From Gnetum montanum (lineage: Eukaryota > Streptophyta > Gnetopsida > Gnetales > Gnetaceae), in contig MNCI01017633.1 in assembly GCA_015680685.1 (NCBI GenBank), positions 64,001 to 98,639 of the forward strand: 34,639 bases of DNA. The letters run 5' to 3'. Within the stretch, counting starts at the first letter, position 1. Each line of letters opens with the position of its first letter. The position numbers and the translations under genes were made by a program. Shown in pieces: positions 1 through 9,639 of the stretch. Below the pieces are notes generated by a model. It saw only the letters and a program-made list of their open reading frames with translations. It was not told where the DNA came from and made no database searches.

Positions 1-480
1 GTATTGAAAGATTGCCCTGTAACAAAGACACAGCAAATTTGGATACTCGTACCTCTAGAAATAATCGAATCTGGTTATAAACAGAAGCTGCCAAACTAAA
101 CTCGCAACAGATCTACACTGGATCGGAGCTGGAATGGCCTGAAAAACGCAGAAGGCAGAATAACTCGTCCACTCCAACTAAAATCAAACAAAGCAGAAGA
201 GATAACATAAATGCGGATTCAAACCAGACATACGTTTTCGCGAATTTTGAAAAGCCAAAGTTGGGCAAGTCGCACAGAAAGATCTTGAGCGGATTTCAGA
301 GCAAAGGCAGCGAAGAAGAAATCTATGGGCCTAATTGTCCTTCCCAACAGCGGTGAGGAAGGCTGAAATGAAGTCTGGTACAATATTTTCCCTTTTATTT
401 TATCCCCCTGTCTGTCATTCTCGCTTTGCCTGAAATGCAACACCAATTACCTGCTGAAAATGGATTCTCTTCGATCTATA
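1..480. other. Left flank, CpG-richer low-copy DNA, no identified gene
   Basis: This stretch differs visibly from the repeats to its right: it is less AT-rich and keeps CpG dinucleotides (for example around 235-245, 270-290 and 310-320), which are scarce in the decayed transposons. The minus strand is open for 75 codons at 219-446, and a splice-acceptor-like TTTTCAG lies on the minus strand near 455-462. I do not recognise the peptide. It could be an untranslated region, a first exon or a promoter of a host gene that continues to the left, or simply single-copy DNA. No function is proposed. Confidence 0.4.
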
Positions 481-1033
481 ACTCTCGTCGAACTTTCAAA
501 TTTCCTTGGTTTCTTTTTCATGTATATATATAATAAAAATCTGGTAACCAACTTGCAAACTATTTCTAAAGTGGATGATTGCCAGTTACACTCCGAAGGT
601 TGAACTGATCAATGCTCTCACCAATGCCTCTAATGCAATGAACGTTTGCATATGTTCAACTCTAGTGGCATTGTAGCTATATTTGATTGAGATTTTTGTT
701 TTTGTTTTTGTTTTTTTTTTTTCGTTGGTGGGCCTTTGAATCCACCGTTTTTGAGTGCAAATCATGTAACCATACTAACCCTACTACAGCAAGCTATATT
801 TTGATTAGGGTAAATTGGTGCCATGTAAGGATTGCTTACTAGAATCAAAACCATAATTTTGAGTTTTCAAATCAAAAGTTTTACCACTATGCTAACTCCT
901 TAAAAGTAGATGAATGATTTTTAAATGATTTACTATAGCTGGTTGTCTACCTAATACCAATAAAAGATTTAACAATAATTTACTATTGGCATATGTCTAC
1001 CCTATAGGGACCACCACTTAGACTGCTGGTAAG
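481..1033. other. Left flank, AT-rich non-coding
   Basis: No coding potential was seen on either strand. It contains a poly-T run with interspersed G (693-722), and then AT-rich sequence up to the terminal TGATGAG of the first LTR at 1,034. The five bases GTAAG (1,029-1,033) directly before that LTR would be one half of the target duplication of element E5. The other half is not in the window. Confidence 0.5.
693..722. repeat. Poly-T / (GTTTTT)n simple repeat
   Basis: Three TTTTTG units are followed by an uninterrupted T run of about 13 bases. It may be the A-tail of an ancient minus-strand retroposon or plain slippage; no flanking duplication was found to decide. Confidence 0.8.
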
Positions 1034-1804
1034 TGATGAGCAAGGAGTGTTCCCTATGTTCAACCATACAAATCGTGTATGCATAATCTAGTCGAATTCC
1101 GTGAAACTTCGAGCTAATAGTACCCTAGATGATTAAGAGTGGTGTTGTAGGTCATGGTCTTCCCAAGCATCACTTTTGTTAGCTTAGTTAGTATGGTTAA
1201 GTGTGATCAAGGCATAAGATGTTTTCAATTTTATTATTATTTTTATATCATGTTATCATTAAAATATTGAAACAATAAAGAGAGGAAAATATTAATTTCT
1301 AATCTAACTATAAAAATAAGAGTAAACTAAACTATCCTAAGCGTAAAGCATCCATTCCCGCTTTCTGTACCCATCTTAAACCTATACTAATATTGTTAGA
1401 TTACCAAGTGTCTATTGTTGGGCATACCAAGTATTCACCACTAGGATTACCAAGTGTTAATATATTATATTCAAAGTGGTCATACTTCCACTGCTATGGA
1501 ATAAAATATTAATTTCCTAAGTACATGAAAGTAAAAATGCATTTAAAGTAAGGGTTGAAATAAAACTAAGTACCAATTCAAGTACTACAATGGAAGAAAT
1601 TAATATCAATTTCATTGTTGTCATGCAAAAGTGTCTAGGTACATCATGCACTTGAATAAAATTCCATACAATCAACTCAATCCACATTGTGGGTACTTGT
1701 AGGGAAATTTGGCTAAGTCCTACGAATGCAAGCTGCAAGAGCTTCGCTACTATAATGACCAAATATGCCATAAATGCAAATAGTGCACACATTTATATCA
1801 TCTT
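1034..1804 (-). repeat. E5 3' LTR, piece A (subfamily C)
   Basis: It starts (plus coordinates) with TGATGAG, the inverted form of the LTR end seen in every copy here. It shares the hallmarks of the other LTRs: the 'caaccatacaaatc' block, the block of 'attaccaag' repeats near 1,400-1,455, and a minus-strand TATA box near 1,789-1,796. Its middle part (about 1,090-1,330) is clearly different from the LTRs of E2 and E3, so it is a separate subfamily. It stops just after the TATA box, where the E2 LTR begins. Together with 21,887-21,998 it makes an LTR of about 880 bp, which matches the other LTR lengths. Confidence 0.7.
1800..1804. repeat. Target-site duplication of E2, left copy (ATCTT)
   Basis: ATCTT precedes the E2 LTR terminus TAATGAG. 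The other flank at 21,887-21,891 reads GTCTT: four of five bases match, with one A/G transition, as expected for an old 5-bp duplication. Confidence 0.6.
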
Positions 1805-2636
1805 TAATGAGCAGTGAAGGGTACCTCTACATCCAACCATACAAATCACAAAGTGCTCATGCGTAATCTGATCGAATTCCATGGACTTTCTAGTTTCCAG
1901 TACACTAGTCTTCTAGGAAGTGAATTTTACCCTAACGGTCATTCATTGCCTTCCAATTACACTTGTGAAGTACAAAGGTATGGTTAAGTGTAATCATTTT
2001 ATGTTTTATGTTCTTTGAAGCTTGAAGAGAGAGAGAGAAATTAATTTAAGGACTAATTTGATTTAACTAACTAATTGATATCTAATTAGTCCTAACATAA
2101 GCATTTGGTCCTACTTTTCGTACATGTCCTAAACCCACATATCCACTGTTGGGTTACCAAGCGCTATGCTACTAGGTGTACTAAGCAATCATGCTGCTAG
2201 GATTACTAAGCGAATACATGTTATGCTTAAAGCATGTACTTATGTATTTAATCTATCTAACTTATCTCACTTAATTAGCTTAATTACTATAAAACATTAA
2301 ATAAATAACTGAAAACATTAAATGCATGAATAAAATAGCTAAACTATCCAGAATGCTGCAAGGTTTATCAAGAAGCTCATTTTTATTTCCATACACACTA
2401 TTGTGCTCAGGTACAACAATGCTTGAATAAAGTTCATATACTCAATGACTCTTGTTGCAGGCACTCGAGAAAATATTCTAACTTTCAAATGAAAAAACTA
2501 TAAGAGCTCTGCTATTGCTATGAACCTATTGTCATAAATGCAACTAGTGAGCATGTATTTATAGGCAAGAACAGACCTTGCATTGACAGGGCCTAGTTGA
2601 CAAGGCCTCATCAACATAGCCAATCACGACTCATCA
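1805..2636 (-). repeat. E2 3' LTR (subfamily A, 832 bp)
   Basis: Direct repeat of 20,909-21,886 in the same orientation, alignable over its whole length. The outer end reads TAATGAGCAG where the sister LTR has TGATGAGTGG, a transition in the terminal dinucleotide. The upper end is CA at 2,635-2,636, followed at once by the polypurine tract. It contains a GA-rich microsatellite at about 2,021-2,040 and one copy of the 53-bp unit that is tripled in the 5' LTR. Confidence 0.85.
2556..2564 (-). promoter_or_regulatory. TATA box of E2 3' LTR
   Basis: The minus strand reads CTATAAATAC. The same box occurs at the corresponding place in the other LTRs (21,786-21,793; 13,549-13,556; 19,491-19,498; 28,295-28,302), always just downstream of the GTCGAC/GGCCTAG motif cluster, which here lies at about 2,580-2,625. 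Confidence 0.75.
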
Positions 2637-2648
2637 TACCCCCACAAT
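2637..2648 (-). other. Polypurine tract of E2 (plus-strand primer)
   Basis: The minus strand reads TTGTGGGGGTA directly before the LTR start TGATGAG. The same arrangement is seen for E6 (28,412-28,425) and, more decayed, for E5 (21,999-22,012) and E3 (about 19,326-19,336). Position and G-run fit the primer for second-strand synthesis. Confidence 0.75.
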
Positions 2649-2872
2649 TGAATGAAAATTCATCCTTGAGTTCCTATACAAAATAAAGAAGGTATGGGAT
2701 TATTGACTAACCCTTAACAAAATAAATTGACTTGATAAAACTGAGTGCATGAGTGTACAAATCAACACATTACAAAAATTGTGATGTTCATGACACAAAG
2801 TTGAACACCATGACATGACTTTGCAAAATTTTGATAGCACTTCCTTTAATGGCATGAATGTGATGAAGAAGA
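2649..2872 (-). other. E2 3' untranslated segment
   Basis: AT-rich sequence between the stop of the third ORF and the polypurine tract; no coding signal. It includes the block 'aatgaaaattcatcc', which also occurs at the same position in E6 (28,427-28,440) and, more loosely, in E3. Confidence 0.6.
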
Positions 2873-5726
2873 TTAGATAGTCCTAGGTGATGGAGGTTCC
2901 TAAGGCTCTAAATGACCTTCACCAGCTTTAGGCACATGCGGCAATTGTGGCTATCCTATTGTTGTTGCAACTTCTGGCGGGAGGCGAAAAACATCCAACA
3001 ATGCTTTCATTTGCTCCTCCTTACTCTTGGGATTGTGCATGGTCCACGTAGCTTTGCCAATGTGGGCTGGAATGGGCACATTCCAAGGATAGGGAATTGT
3101 TGGGAATAGCTCCTTAGCATTGATGAACTAAGCAACAAATTGTTTATGCTCGATGTCAAATGCTCTAATTGCATCTTTCAACTTTGGGTAATCATTCATT
3201 CTCTTGATCAAGTTCATGGCAATTGATTGTTGATCAATGAATCATGCCCTAAGAACTTTGAGTTTATTGTTTGCCATCTCAAGCTTTTGCTTGGTGTTCT
3301 TATGGTGCTTGAACTCGGCCTCATACAACAAGTACGAGCTAGCTACCTACTTTTCAAGTTCTAATCATGGTTGTTCAATGATCAGCATTGCCAAGTTTGC
3401 ATAGTAGAGATTGGCTAGTTCCATATACTCTATCATTTCTTCAATTTGCAACTCCTTCAGGAAGATCTCCGTTTTGTTATAGGCATCTATTTCATCAATG
3501 ATGGGCCACCACACCTCTCTTCCTTGCTAGAGTTGCTCGAGGGCCTCATTCACTTTTGCCTTAGCCATTTGAATATGCTTCTCATTTACTTTCTTCTATA
3601 GGCCAACCTAATCTCTATAGTGATTCTTGACTCTTTTAAATTTGAGAGTCTCATTTTTCTAGGCAACAATCTCAATGGTAGATTTCTGGAGTAAGGCTCA
3701 GACTTCCTCCTTAGACAGATTATGATTCTCCATGACCAATTTCCTTAATTCCATGTTCACCTTGGTGAGCTACTCCTGCTGTTGATCAATGAATTCCTGC
3801 ATCTGTTGTTTTTGTGCATCAACATTACACATGCAATGATTTTCTATGATCAGTGATTCATTTTCTTGGTGCATCTGAACCAAGTTTTTTTTTAATTGAG
3901 TAGGTTTTTGCTTCTCCTATGGACTATTTGAAGATGGCCATCATTGTTTCCTCCTCAACTTATTTTAATTATTGTTGAAGCTACTAAAAAGCTTTATCTC
4001 TAGCTATTATTAGGCTAAGGAGTGTGGGATCAGCAAAATAGGCATGCAGTTCAGCAACTTCCATGCCCATGCATTGGTTTTGTGCTTGAGCCATTTTAAG
4101 TTGCCCTCCCAGAATGATGCATTTACCCTTTGCTTCCAACAGCTCTAACTGGGTTATAGTAATGTTGTCTAGAAAATCGAAGATATATGAAATTGATTAC
4201 CTAGTTCTCACTAGTCATTCTAACTCTTCGTGTTGGGCTATATTCAATCTTCTGCTAACTATGCTTGTGAATGTTGATACATCTTAAAGTGCAAATACAT
4301 TTGGTATAGATGTCACAAGTGCATTAAGTGCTTCTACGATTCGGTTAGCAACTACTTCAGTAGTAGTCTCCTACCCTTGGTGCTATGTCACCAATACAGT
4401 TGCCCCTTTGCCCTTCTAAAAGTGCACTGAAAAGGAGGTAGCATTCCCAAAGATTTTTGGGAATAAATGGTGTTGAGATGGAGACACCATCACCTCTTGG
4501 ACATTGGGATTCGATCTCATGGGTAACTATGTTCATTGGGTAGAGAATATCAGTCCACGTCTTTCCATTTAGCTAATTATCTAAGCCACCTCATTAAGGT
4601 GACTCATCTTAGGTCGATATATAGATGGGTCTTTGTCACTCATTCCTGTACAGTGCTCCTGCTCATGCAAGAGTTGTTCTCAAATTTTGTGTAAGTGCTC
4701 AATGGCTACGTAGGCCTCCAACGTTATTTCTTGAGTAGGCGATGGAGGTGGTAGTTGCTGCTCCCCTTATTTGGACATGATAGGTGTCTTGTCCTTCATC
4801 ATTTCAGATCATGAAGCTATAGGAGCATGCTTGATCATGTCATTTGCATAGTAGATGATCCTTGCCTTTTTGCAAAGTTTCCTAATGAAGCATGAAAAAG
4901 ACAAGGTTTTCCTTCCATGTTCATTTTCTTTGAAGAACTTCTTGATCTCTAAATAGATCAATTATGGAAGGTTCACTGAAAATCTCCTACTTAGCCTAGC
5001 GCATGCTTAGGCAGAAAAGGCAGTCACCTTGTTGGGCCTCATTGTTGAATTGAGGTGATAGATTGTTATCTTGAAGTGTACATGTTCTGCTAATGTGAGC
5101 ATGTTGAATTCCTTATGGTCGACCCCGTAACATCGCTTGGTCCACTCCTTTTTGGCCTCAGGGTCAGCTTGTGTAGGCAACTCTACCAATTATGTCCTAG
5201 AATTAGGAAACCCAACAACTTGTGTAATAACTTCAACTAAGTAGGACACCTGAATGTCCTTGATCTTCATTGTGGAGTTTGCCCTTTTGTTATTTCAAAA
5301 GAGGTACATCTCTCCCATGTACCTCTCTCCATTGGAAGTGATGATTGGCCACATGGGAGAGGTTTGCAATTGTGTTTTTACCTCTACTAGAGCATGCTCT
5401 AAAAATAGCCCAAAGTTCAATTCCTAGAGAACTAAATGTTGGATATCACAAGGCCTAATGGTGTTGAAGTAGTCTTGTGTTAGTGTGACTTTAAGCCTTG
5501 GTATGGATCCTAGTAATTCCCCACGCTGCGATTGTTTTATTGCAACTTCTTCTTTGGGAATCTATTGAATAGATTCGACTTTGAGCTCCTCTCGAAGACA
5601 TCTCGTTGCATGGGTTTCTTCTAGCTAATCCTAGGCCTGTTCTTGTTGGCCCCTTCTAGTTTGGGATCATTTCTCCCTTGGTTACGATGATCCTCCTTAT
5701 TGTGGTCATTTCAGTCTTGGCACCAT
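2873..5726 (-). pseudogene. E2 third ORF (env-position ORF), decayed, about 951 codons
   Basis: I read one minus-strand frame from the ATG at 5,726 to about 3,850 without a frameshift but with about thirty stops. The similarity continues to a C-terminal EPPSP motif and TAA at 2,873-2,875. Two relatives occur in the window (22,234-25,067 and 28,604-29,371). Visible parts: a charged N-terminus; a segment conserved in all three copies, with SP-W near the start and GEMYLF-NN near 5,300; then a stretch (about 5,190-4,840) containing WTKRCYG, VTAFSA and LSFSCFIRKLCKKA. The spacing of conserved residues there resembles the 'putative plant transposon protein' domain found in third ORFs of Athila-like elements; this is my recollection and not a search result. 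The last third (about 3,600-3,100) is rich in K, E, L and A and looks coiled-coil. I see no signal peptide or membrane helix, so 'envelope' describes position only. Confidence 0.6.
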
Positions 5727-5740
5727 CTATAATCACAACA
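5727..5740 (-). promoter_or_regulatory. Splice-acceptor-like site abutting the third-ORF ATG (E2)
   Basis: The minus strand reads TGTGATTATAG immediately before ATGG. E6 has TGTGATTGTAG before ATGG at the same place (29,372-29,382). E5 has GGATTACAA before ATG (25,068-25,076), i.e. the AG changed to AA. Conservation of an AG exactly at the start codon suggests that the ORF was expressed from a spliced RNA. Confidence 0.45.
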
Positions 5741-6023
5741 TGTCCATGGGTTAGCAATTGTTGTGTAACATGAAACAGTTGGGATACCTTATCTCCTTGG
5801 AATAGTTACACTTGGCTAAGTTGTGATTATGGTTGATTTAATCAATTTTAATCATTATTTTATGTGTTTTAATGTTAATAAGTCATTCTAGAGGATGTTG
5901 GAAGGGTTGAATCTCAAAAATTAATGGTTTCATATCATTGTATTCATTAATCCTTTGGGGAATTAGAAAAATTGTCAAAAAATTTCATCACAAACCATAA
6001 GGTTTGTGGCCCCCGTGATAAAG

Positions 6024-6036
6024 AGCTTACCTATGG
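6024..6036 (-). promoter_or_regulatory. Possible splice donor in third-ORF leader (E2)
   Basis: The minus strand reads CCATAG followed by GTAAGCT. The aligned position in E5 (about 25,374-25,384) also contains GTAAGCT. The site lies downstream of the internal TATA box and upstream of the acceptor at 5,727. E6 and E3 do not keep it. Confidence 0.3.
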
Positions 6037-6175
6037 TAGTTGCAAAATCAAAGAACAGAGTGATTTGGACAAACGGTTGGAAAGTTATGGGATTTGTAAG
6101 GTTTTGGGATCTAAAAAATGGCAAAAACTCCCCCTTGTTATGAAGCAAATGATAAAAAATTTGCAAAGTATGTGT

Positions 6176-6273
6176 TGGTATATATAGAGTTTTTAGCTTG
6201 CATCAACTAGGCCTAGTCCATGGGGCCCAGTCGACGAGGTTGGCTACATTGACTAGGCCTAGTCGATGTAGTT
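6176..6273 (-). promoter_or_regulatory. LTR-like promoter module upstream of third ORF (E2)
   Basis: On the minus strand a palindromic cluster is built from CATCGACTAGGCC, CTAGTCAATG, CGTCGACTGGGCCC and GGCCTAGTTGATGCAAG. It is followed about 15 bases later by TATATATA (about 6,179-6,186). The same motif order and spacing (…GTCAATGCAAG, then about 14 bases, then TATAAATA) is found in the E2 LTR at 2,625-2,556. The box is 450 bases upstream of the third-ORF start. E5 keeps the TATA box and one motif at the equivalent position (about 25,508-25,545). Confidence 0.55.
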
Positions 6274-7564
6274 TTTGATCACCATTGACTTTCATTGAAT
6301 TCTAGTGACTTTGCTAAAATTTTGAAAATATAAGGAATTTTTGAGTGAAATTAGAGTTAAATGGAAGCCCAAAAAGTCATGAACATCATGAAAATAGTGG
6401 AAGAGGGTGTTGGAGCTTAGAAAATTAAAAAATTGAGAAAATGGTTTGGAGAATGAATTTAATGAGAGTTTAAGAAGCACAAAGTGGGATACATAATGAA
6501 ATATGTGAAAAATAGGATTGTAGTAGTGTCTAAGGTAAGGGACTTAACTATCCAACCCAAGAGATATGCAAGTGGGTCCTTCCCATAGCATGCACATGTC
6601 CTTTTTGCCCTTGCATAACCTTAACTAAGGTGTCTGTGGGCCCCATAGTCAATTTAATGATCATAAAAAGTTAAGGACCAACCCAGAAGAATCTATTTAA
6701 GAATTCCAACATAACAAACTAAGACATTGAGCATAACATAGAACATGGTAGTGAAGTGAGTTATGGTAGCATAAATGAATGATTGAGAAGGTGAGATGAA
6801 ATCCTGAATTGAGGTCATAAGAAGTCCCTTGTGGAATTTGTGTTTAAAATGACTTGAGAAGATCCATCCTTAGTCCAGACCAAAACCAGCTTCTTTTAGT
6901 GACTTCATATTGCCACTCCAAGACCAATCTACCCCCTCAAGACACAAGAGTACTCCCACAAAACAACCACCATTCCATAACGAGAAGTAGGAAGTGACAA
7001 AGGGCCTTAGTTAGAGGAGACCTTCAGGCATGGGTAGCATGTCTTTCTAGTCCCATAACTAGTGCTTGTAGCTCATTTATTTGTCTAAGGAGTGTGCTTT
7101 GAATTCCCATCATACTTTGTTTTGTTTTGTTATTTTCTTTTCTTTTTGGATGGAAACCACATCATGCAAAGACTTTATTTGACTTCATGTAGTGATTGAC
7201 ATGGAACGATAAGTAGTCTAGGAGAAACATCCAAACACTCAAGCAAGTAGAAGAGTACAAAGAGTATTGAGTTTCCTTGAAGTCACACCTTGTACAAACC
7301 TTTGAATCCTTCCCAATTCTAGTAACTACCAAGGTCACCAATTTATTAAAAGTTAATTTCATAAAATGGACCTCAAACTTCTAGAACGAGGAAAACCATA
7401 GAATTTGTGGATGGATGGATGATGTGGACTCATTGCTTGTTCTATGAAAAATAAACCATGTCATAGTTAGACATCATAAATTCAAAAATAGAAACTAGAC
7501 ATGACAATCACAACATTAAGTACAAACCATCATTAGCAAACAACAATAGTGGCATTATGTCTTG

Positions 7565-7760
7565 CGAAAATAAAGCACTTTTATTAGCAAAAATAGTGAA
7601 AAGTCACACACAAAAATAAAATAAAGTATATAAAAAAGTATAAAATATTCAAGAAAGATAAAACATATTACTGATGTTGTAAAATAAAAATTGAGAAAAT
7701 GGATAAAAATAAATAAAGTGTAAAAAAAAAATGTATAAAACAAAAAGGTGAAAAATTGAG
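7565..7760. repeat. A/T-rich low-complexity tract after E2 pol
   Basis: A-rich on the plus strand, hence U-rich in the element's RNA. The same tract follows the end of gag or pol in E3 (17,195-17,360, opposite orientation), E5 (26,870-27,030) and E6 (31,905-32,015). Apparent hydrophobic ORFs in it (7,555-7,849) are a by-product of T-rich codons. Confidence 0.7.
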
Positions 7761-7775
7761 GAGCCATGTGTGTGG

Positions 7776-9010
7776 TTAGCATAGGTGGCCATCTCCCCCA
7801 TGATTGAGTTGGAAGGAGGAGATCTGAAAAATTGAACATGGTTGTCCATCTATCGAGGTATTTGTTGCGCTGGCTTGCTTGGGCTCATGGAAAAGCTCTA
7901 CTTGTTGGATGTTGACCAACTACCTTTTATTTGGGCTCTTAGGTTTGTAGATTAACATGGCCCCATAGGTAAAGGTTAGATCAATTATATAAGGTTCCTC
8001 CCACAATGTTTGAAACTTTTTCTTCTAGGGTATGTGTGTGGGATTCTAATGGAGAATCTTATCTCCTAGTTGAAGTTTTACTTTTTGTATTCTAAGGCCA
8101 TGATGTTGCTTGTTGAATGTATTATGCACTTCATTCAAAGCTAAGGCCACTAATTGATTTTCATCTTGCACATTTAGGTTGATCAATCTTTCTCTTTATG
8201 CTAGGCTTAGGTCAAGGTCCAAATCATAGGTTTTTAAGAGTGTACAGAGCTTAGATTGAATTGGGAGCATTGGAAGTTTTTTGTACATTAGCTCATAGGG
8301 AGAGTAGCCAATAGGAAGTTTCCATGTTGAGCGGTAGGCTCAAAGGGCTTCGTTGAGTTTTGTGCTCTAGTATTTCCTATATTTGCTTATGGTTCTTGTT
8401 AGAATCTTTATAATGTCCTTGTTAGTTACCTTTGTTTGACCATTGGATTGGGGATGATAGGGTGTTGTTAATTTATGTTCGACCCCCAAGCATTACATAA
8501 GTTTTCAAAAGGTGGCACCTATAAAGTCAGTTCCATTGTCAGAAATTAGTGCATGTGGCACCCCAAACCTATTTACAACATTTTGTTGAAAAAATCTAGT
8601 AGTAGTGGATGATGTACAGTCAGTGATGGTTGTTGCTTCTGCCCATTTGGTGCAGTAGTCAACTACTATGATGATATATGCCTTTCTATTGGACACAAGT
8701 GTGGTGGAACCCATGAAGTCTATGCCCCATATGTCAAAGGGCTCCAACCATTAAATCCATTGTTGAGGACCCTCCATTCGAGTAGTCATCCCACCATCTC
8801 TTTGGCAGTGTTCACAAGATCAGACAAACTAGTGGGTATCCCTGAAGATTGTAGGCCAATAGTATCCTACCATTAGGATTTTTATGGTCATGTGTCTCCT
8901 TGCATAGTGGCCCCTACAAGGACCTTTGTGAGCATCCTAGGGAACATGTAGTTGATCCACATTAGGGATACACCATTGAACTAGGTCATCGGTGCATACC
9001 TTGTAGAGGT
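7776..9010 (-). pseudogene. E2 integrase region of pol, inactive
   Basis: This region would insert the cDNA into the host genome. From the N-terminus: an HHCC zinc-binding domain (GHYARRHMT … SCEHCQR, about 8,930-8,800); the catalytic core with the first Asp in WGIDFMG (8,718-8,720) and the second in ISDNGTDF (8,538-8,540); then PYHPQSNGQTKVTNK. The third catalytic position, glutamate in the family, is lysine here (codon at 8,430-8,432). Downstream, WAYRSTWKLPIGYSPYELMY and the KKKFQTLWEEPY module (about 8,030) are typical of the C-terminal domain of gypsy elements. The reading ends at a TAA (7,776-7,778) next to an ATGGGGGAGATGG block that is also present in E3 and E6. No chromodomain follows. 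Several stops interrupt the frame. A stretch at 8,505-8,747 is still open. Confidence 0.9.
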
Positions 9011-9199
9011 GTTCATTGATTTCCATGAAGTAGTTTACCCGATGAAGAAACTGTTATTTCTTCCTAAAGTCTAGACCTTGTGGCATCTCCTAAGTGAGAA
9101 GGTAAGTCAGAATGTCATCATACCATCTTGTTTCTATGGGCACTTGGTCATTTATTGCTCCTGTATAGAGGAGTTCATTTGGAAATTGATCAAAGAGCA

Positions 9200-9610
9200 A
9201 GCTCTCCTCCTCTTTGTTATCCCATCTTAACTAAGAGAGGTGGTCCGCAATCACATTATCAGTCTCTTTTCGATCTACCATTGTGAGATGGAATTCCTAC
9301 AAGATCACAAGCCACCGTATGATACGGGGCTCACCATTGGCTTATTCATTAGGAAGTGGATGGCACTATGATTTGTGTACACAAATACTTTGTATCCAAG
9401 CACCTAGTGCCTGAACTTTTCGAGAGCATGCACCACTACCATCAGTTCTTTATTAGTAGTGGTGTAATTCAACTATGCACCCACAATGCTTTGGCTCACA
9501 TAGTGGATGTAATATGGATGTTTCTTATCATCTAATTGTGTAAGCATAGCATCCAAAGCATAATTAGATGCATCTGTCATTATGTGGAATGGTTTCGACC
9601 AGTCTGGTGC
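9200..9610 (-). pseudogene. E2 RNase H region of pol
   Basis: This domain would degrade the RNA strand of the RNA:DNA hybrid. Visible are MTDASNYALDAMLTQ (about 9,580-9,540), HYVSQSI, NYTTTNKELMVVVHALEKFR (about 9,470-9,415), VYTNHSAIHFL and, after a frameshift near 9,345, RIIRWLVIL and ADHLS. The first catalytic Asp (TDAS) is present. The later Asp of the usual TDH motif is Asn here (YTNH), so the domain is probably inactive. Four in-frame stops in this stretch are all TAG. The linker to the integrase zinc finger (about 9,200-9,010) is readable but not distinctive. Confidence 0.85.
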
Positions 9611-9639
9611 CTGTAGAATTGGAGTTTTTAGGAGTTTTT

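Larger units (their letters stand above)
5727..7775 (-). other. E2 spacer between pol and third ORF
   Basis: About 2 kb without a convincing reading frame; short ORFs on both strands are scattered and not shared with the homologous spacers of E3 (17,170-18,880), E5 (25,068-27,034) and E6 (29,372-32,010). From pol onward it contains an A/T-rich tract (7,565-7,760), a block 'gcatgggtagcatgtctttct' near 7,030 shared by all copies, a block 'atgcaagtgggtcct' near 6,568, the LTR-like promoter module (6,176-6,273) and a possible splice donor (6,024-6,036). Confidence 0.65.

Noticed and set aside
1517-1792. 91-aa hydrophobic minus-strand ORF
   Set aside because: It lies inside the E5 LTR (R/U5 part); homologous LTRs have no such frame.
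2873-5726. Calling the third ORF an envelope gene
   Set aside because: No signal peptide, membrane helix or furin-like site is visible; only its position matches env.
7555-7849. Two overlapping minus-strand ORFs rich in Phe, Leu and Ile that look like membrane proteins
   Set aside because: They lie in the A/T-rich tract behind pol; the composition comes from T-rich codons and is not conserved in E3, E5 or E6.
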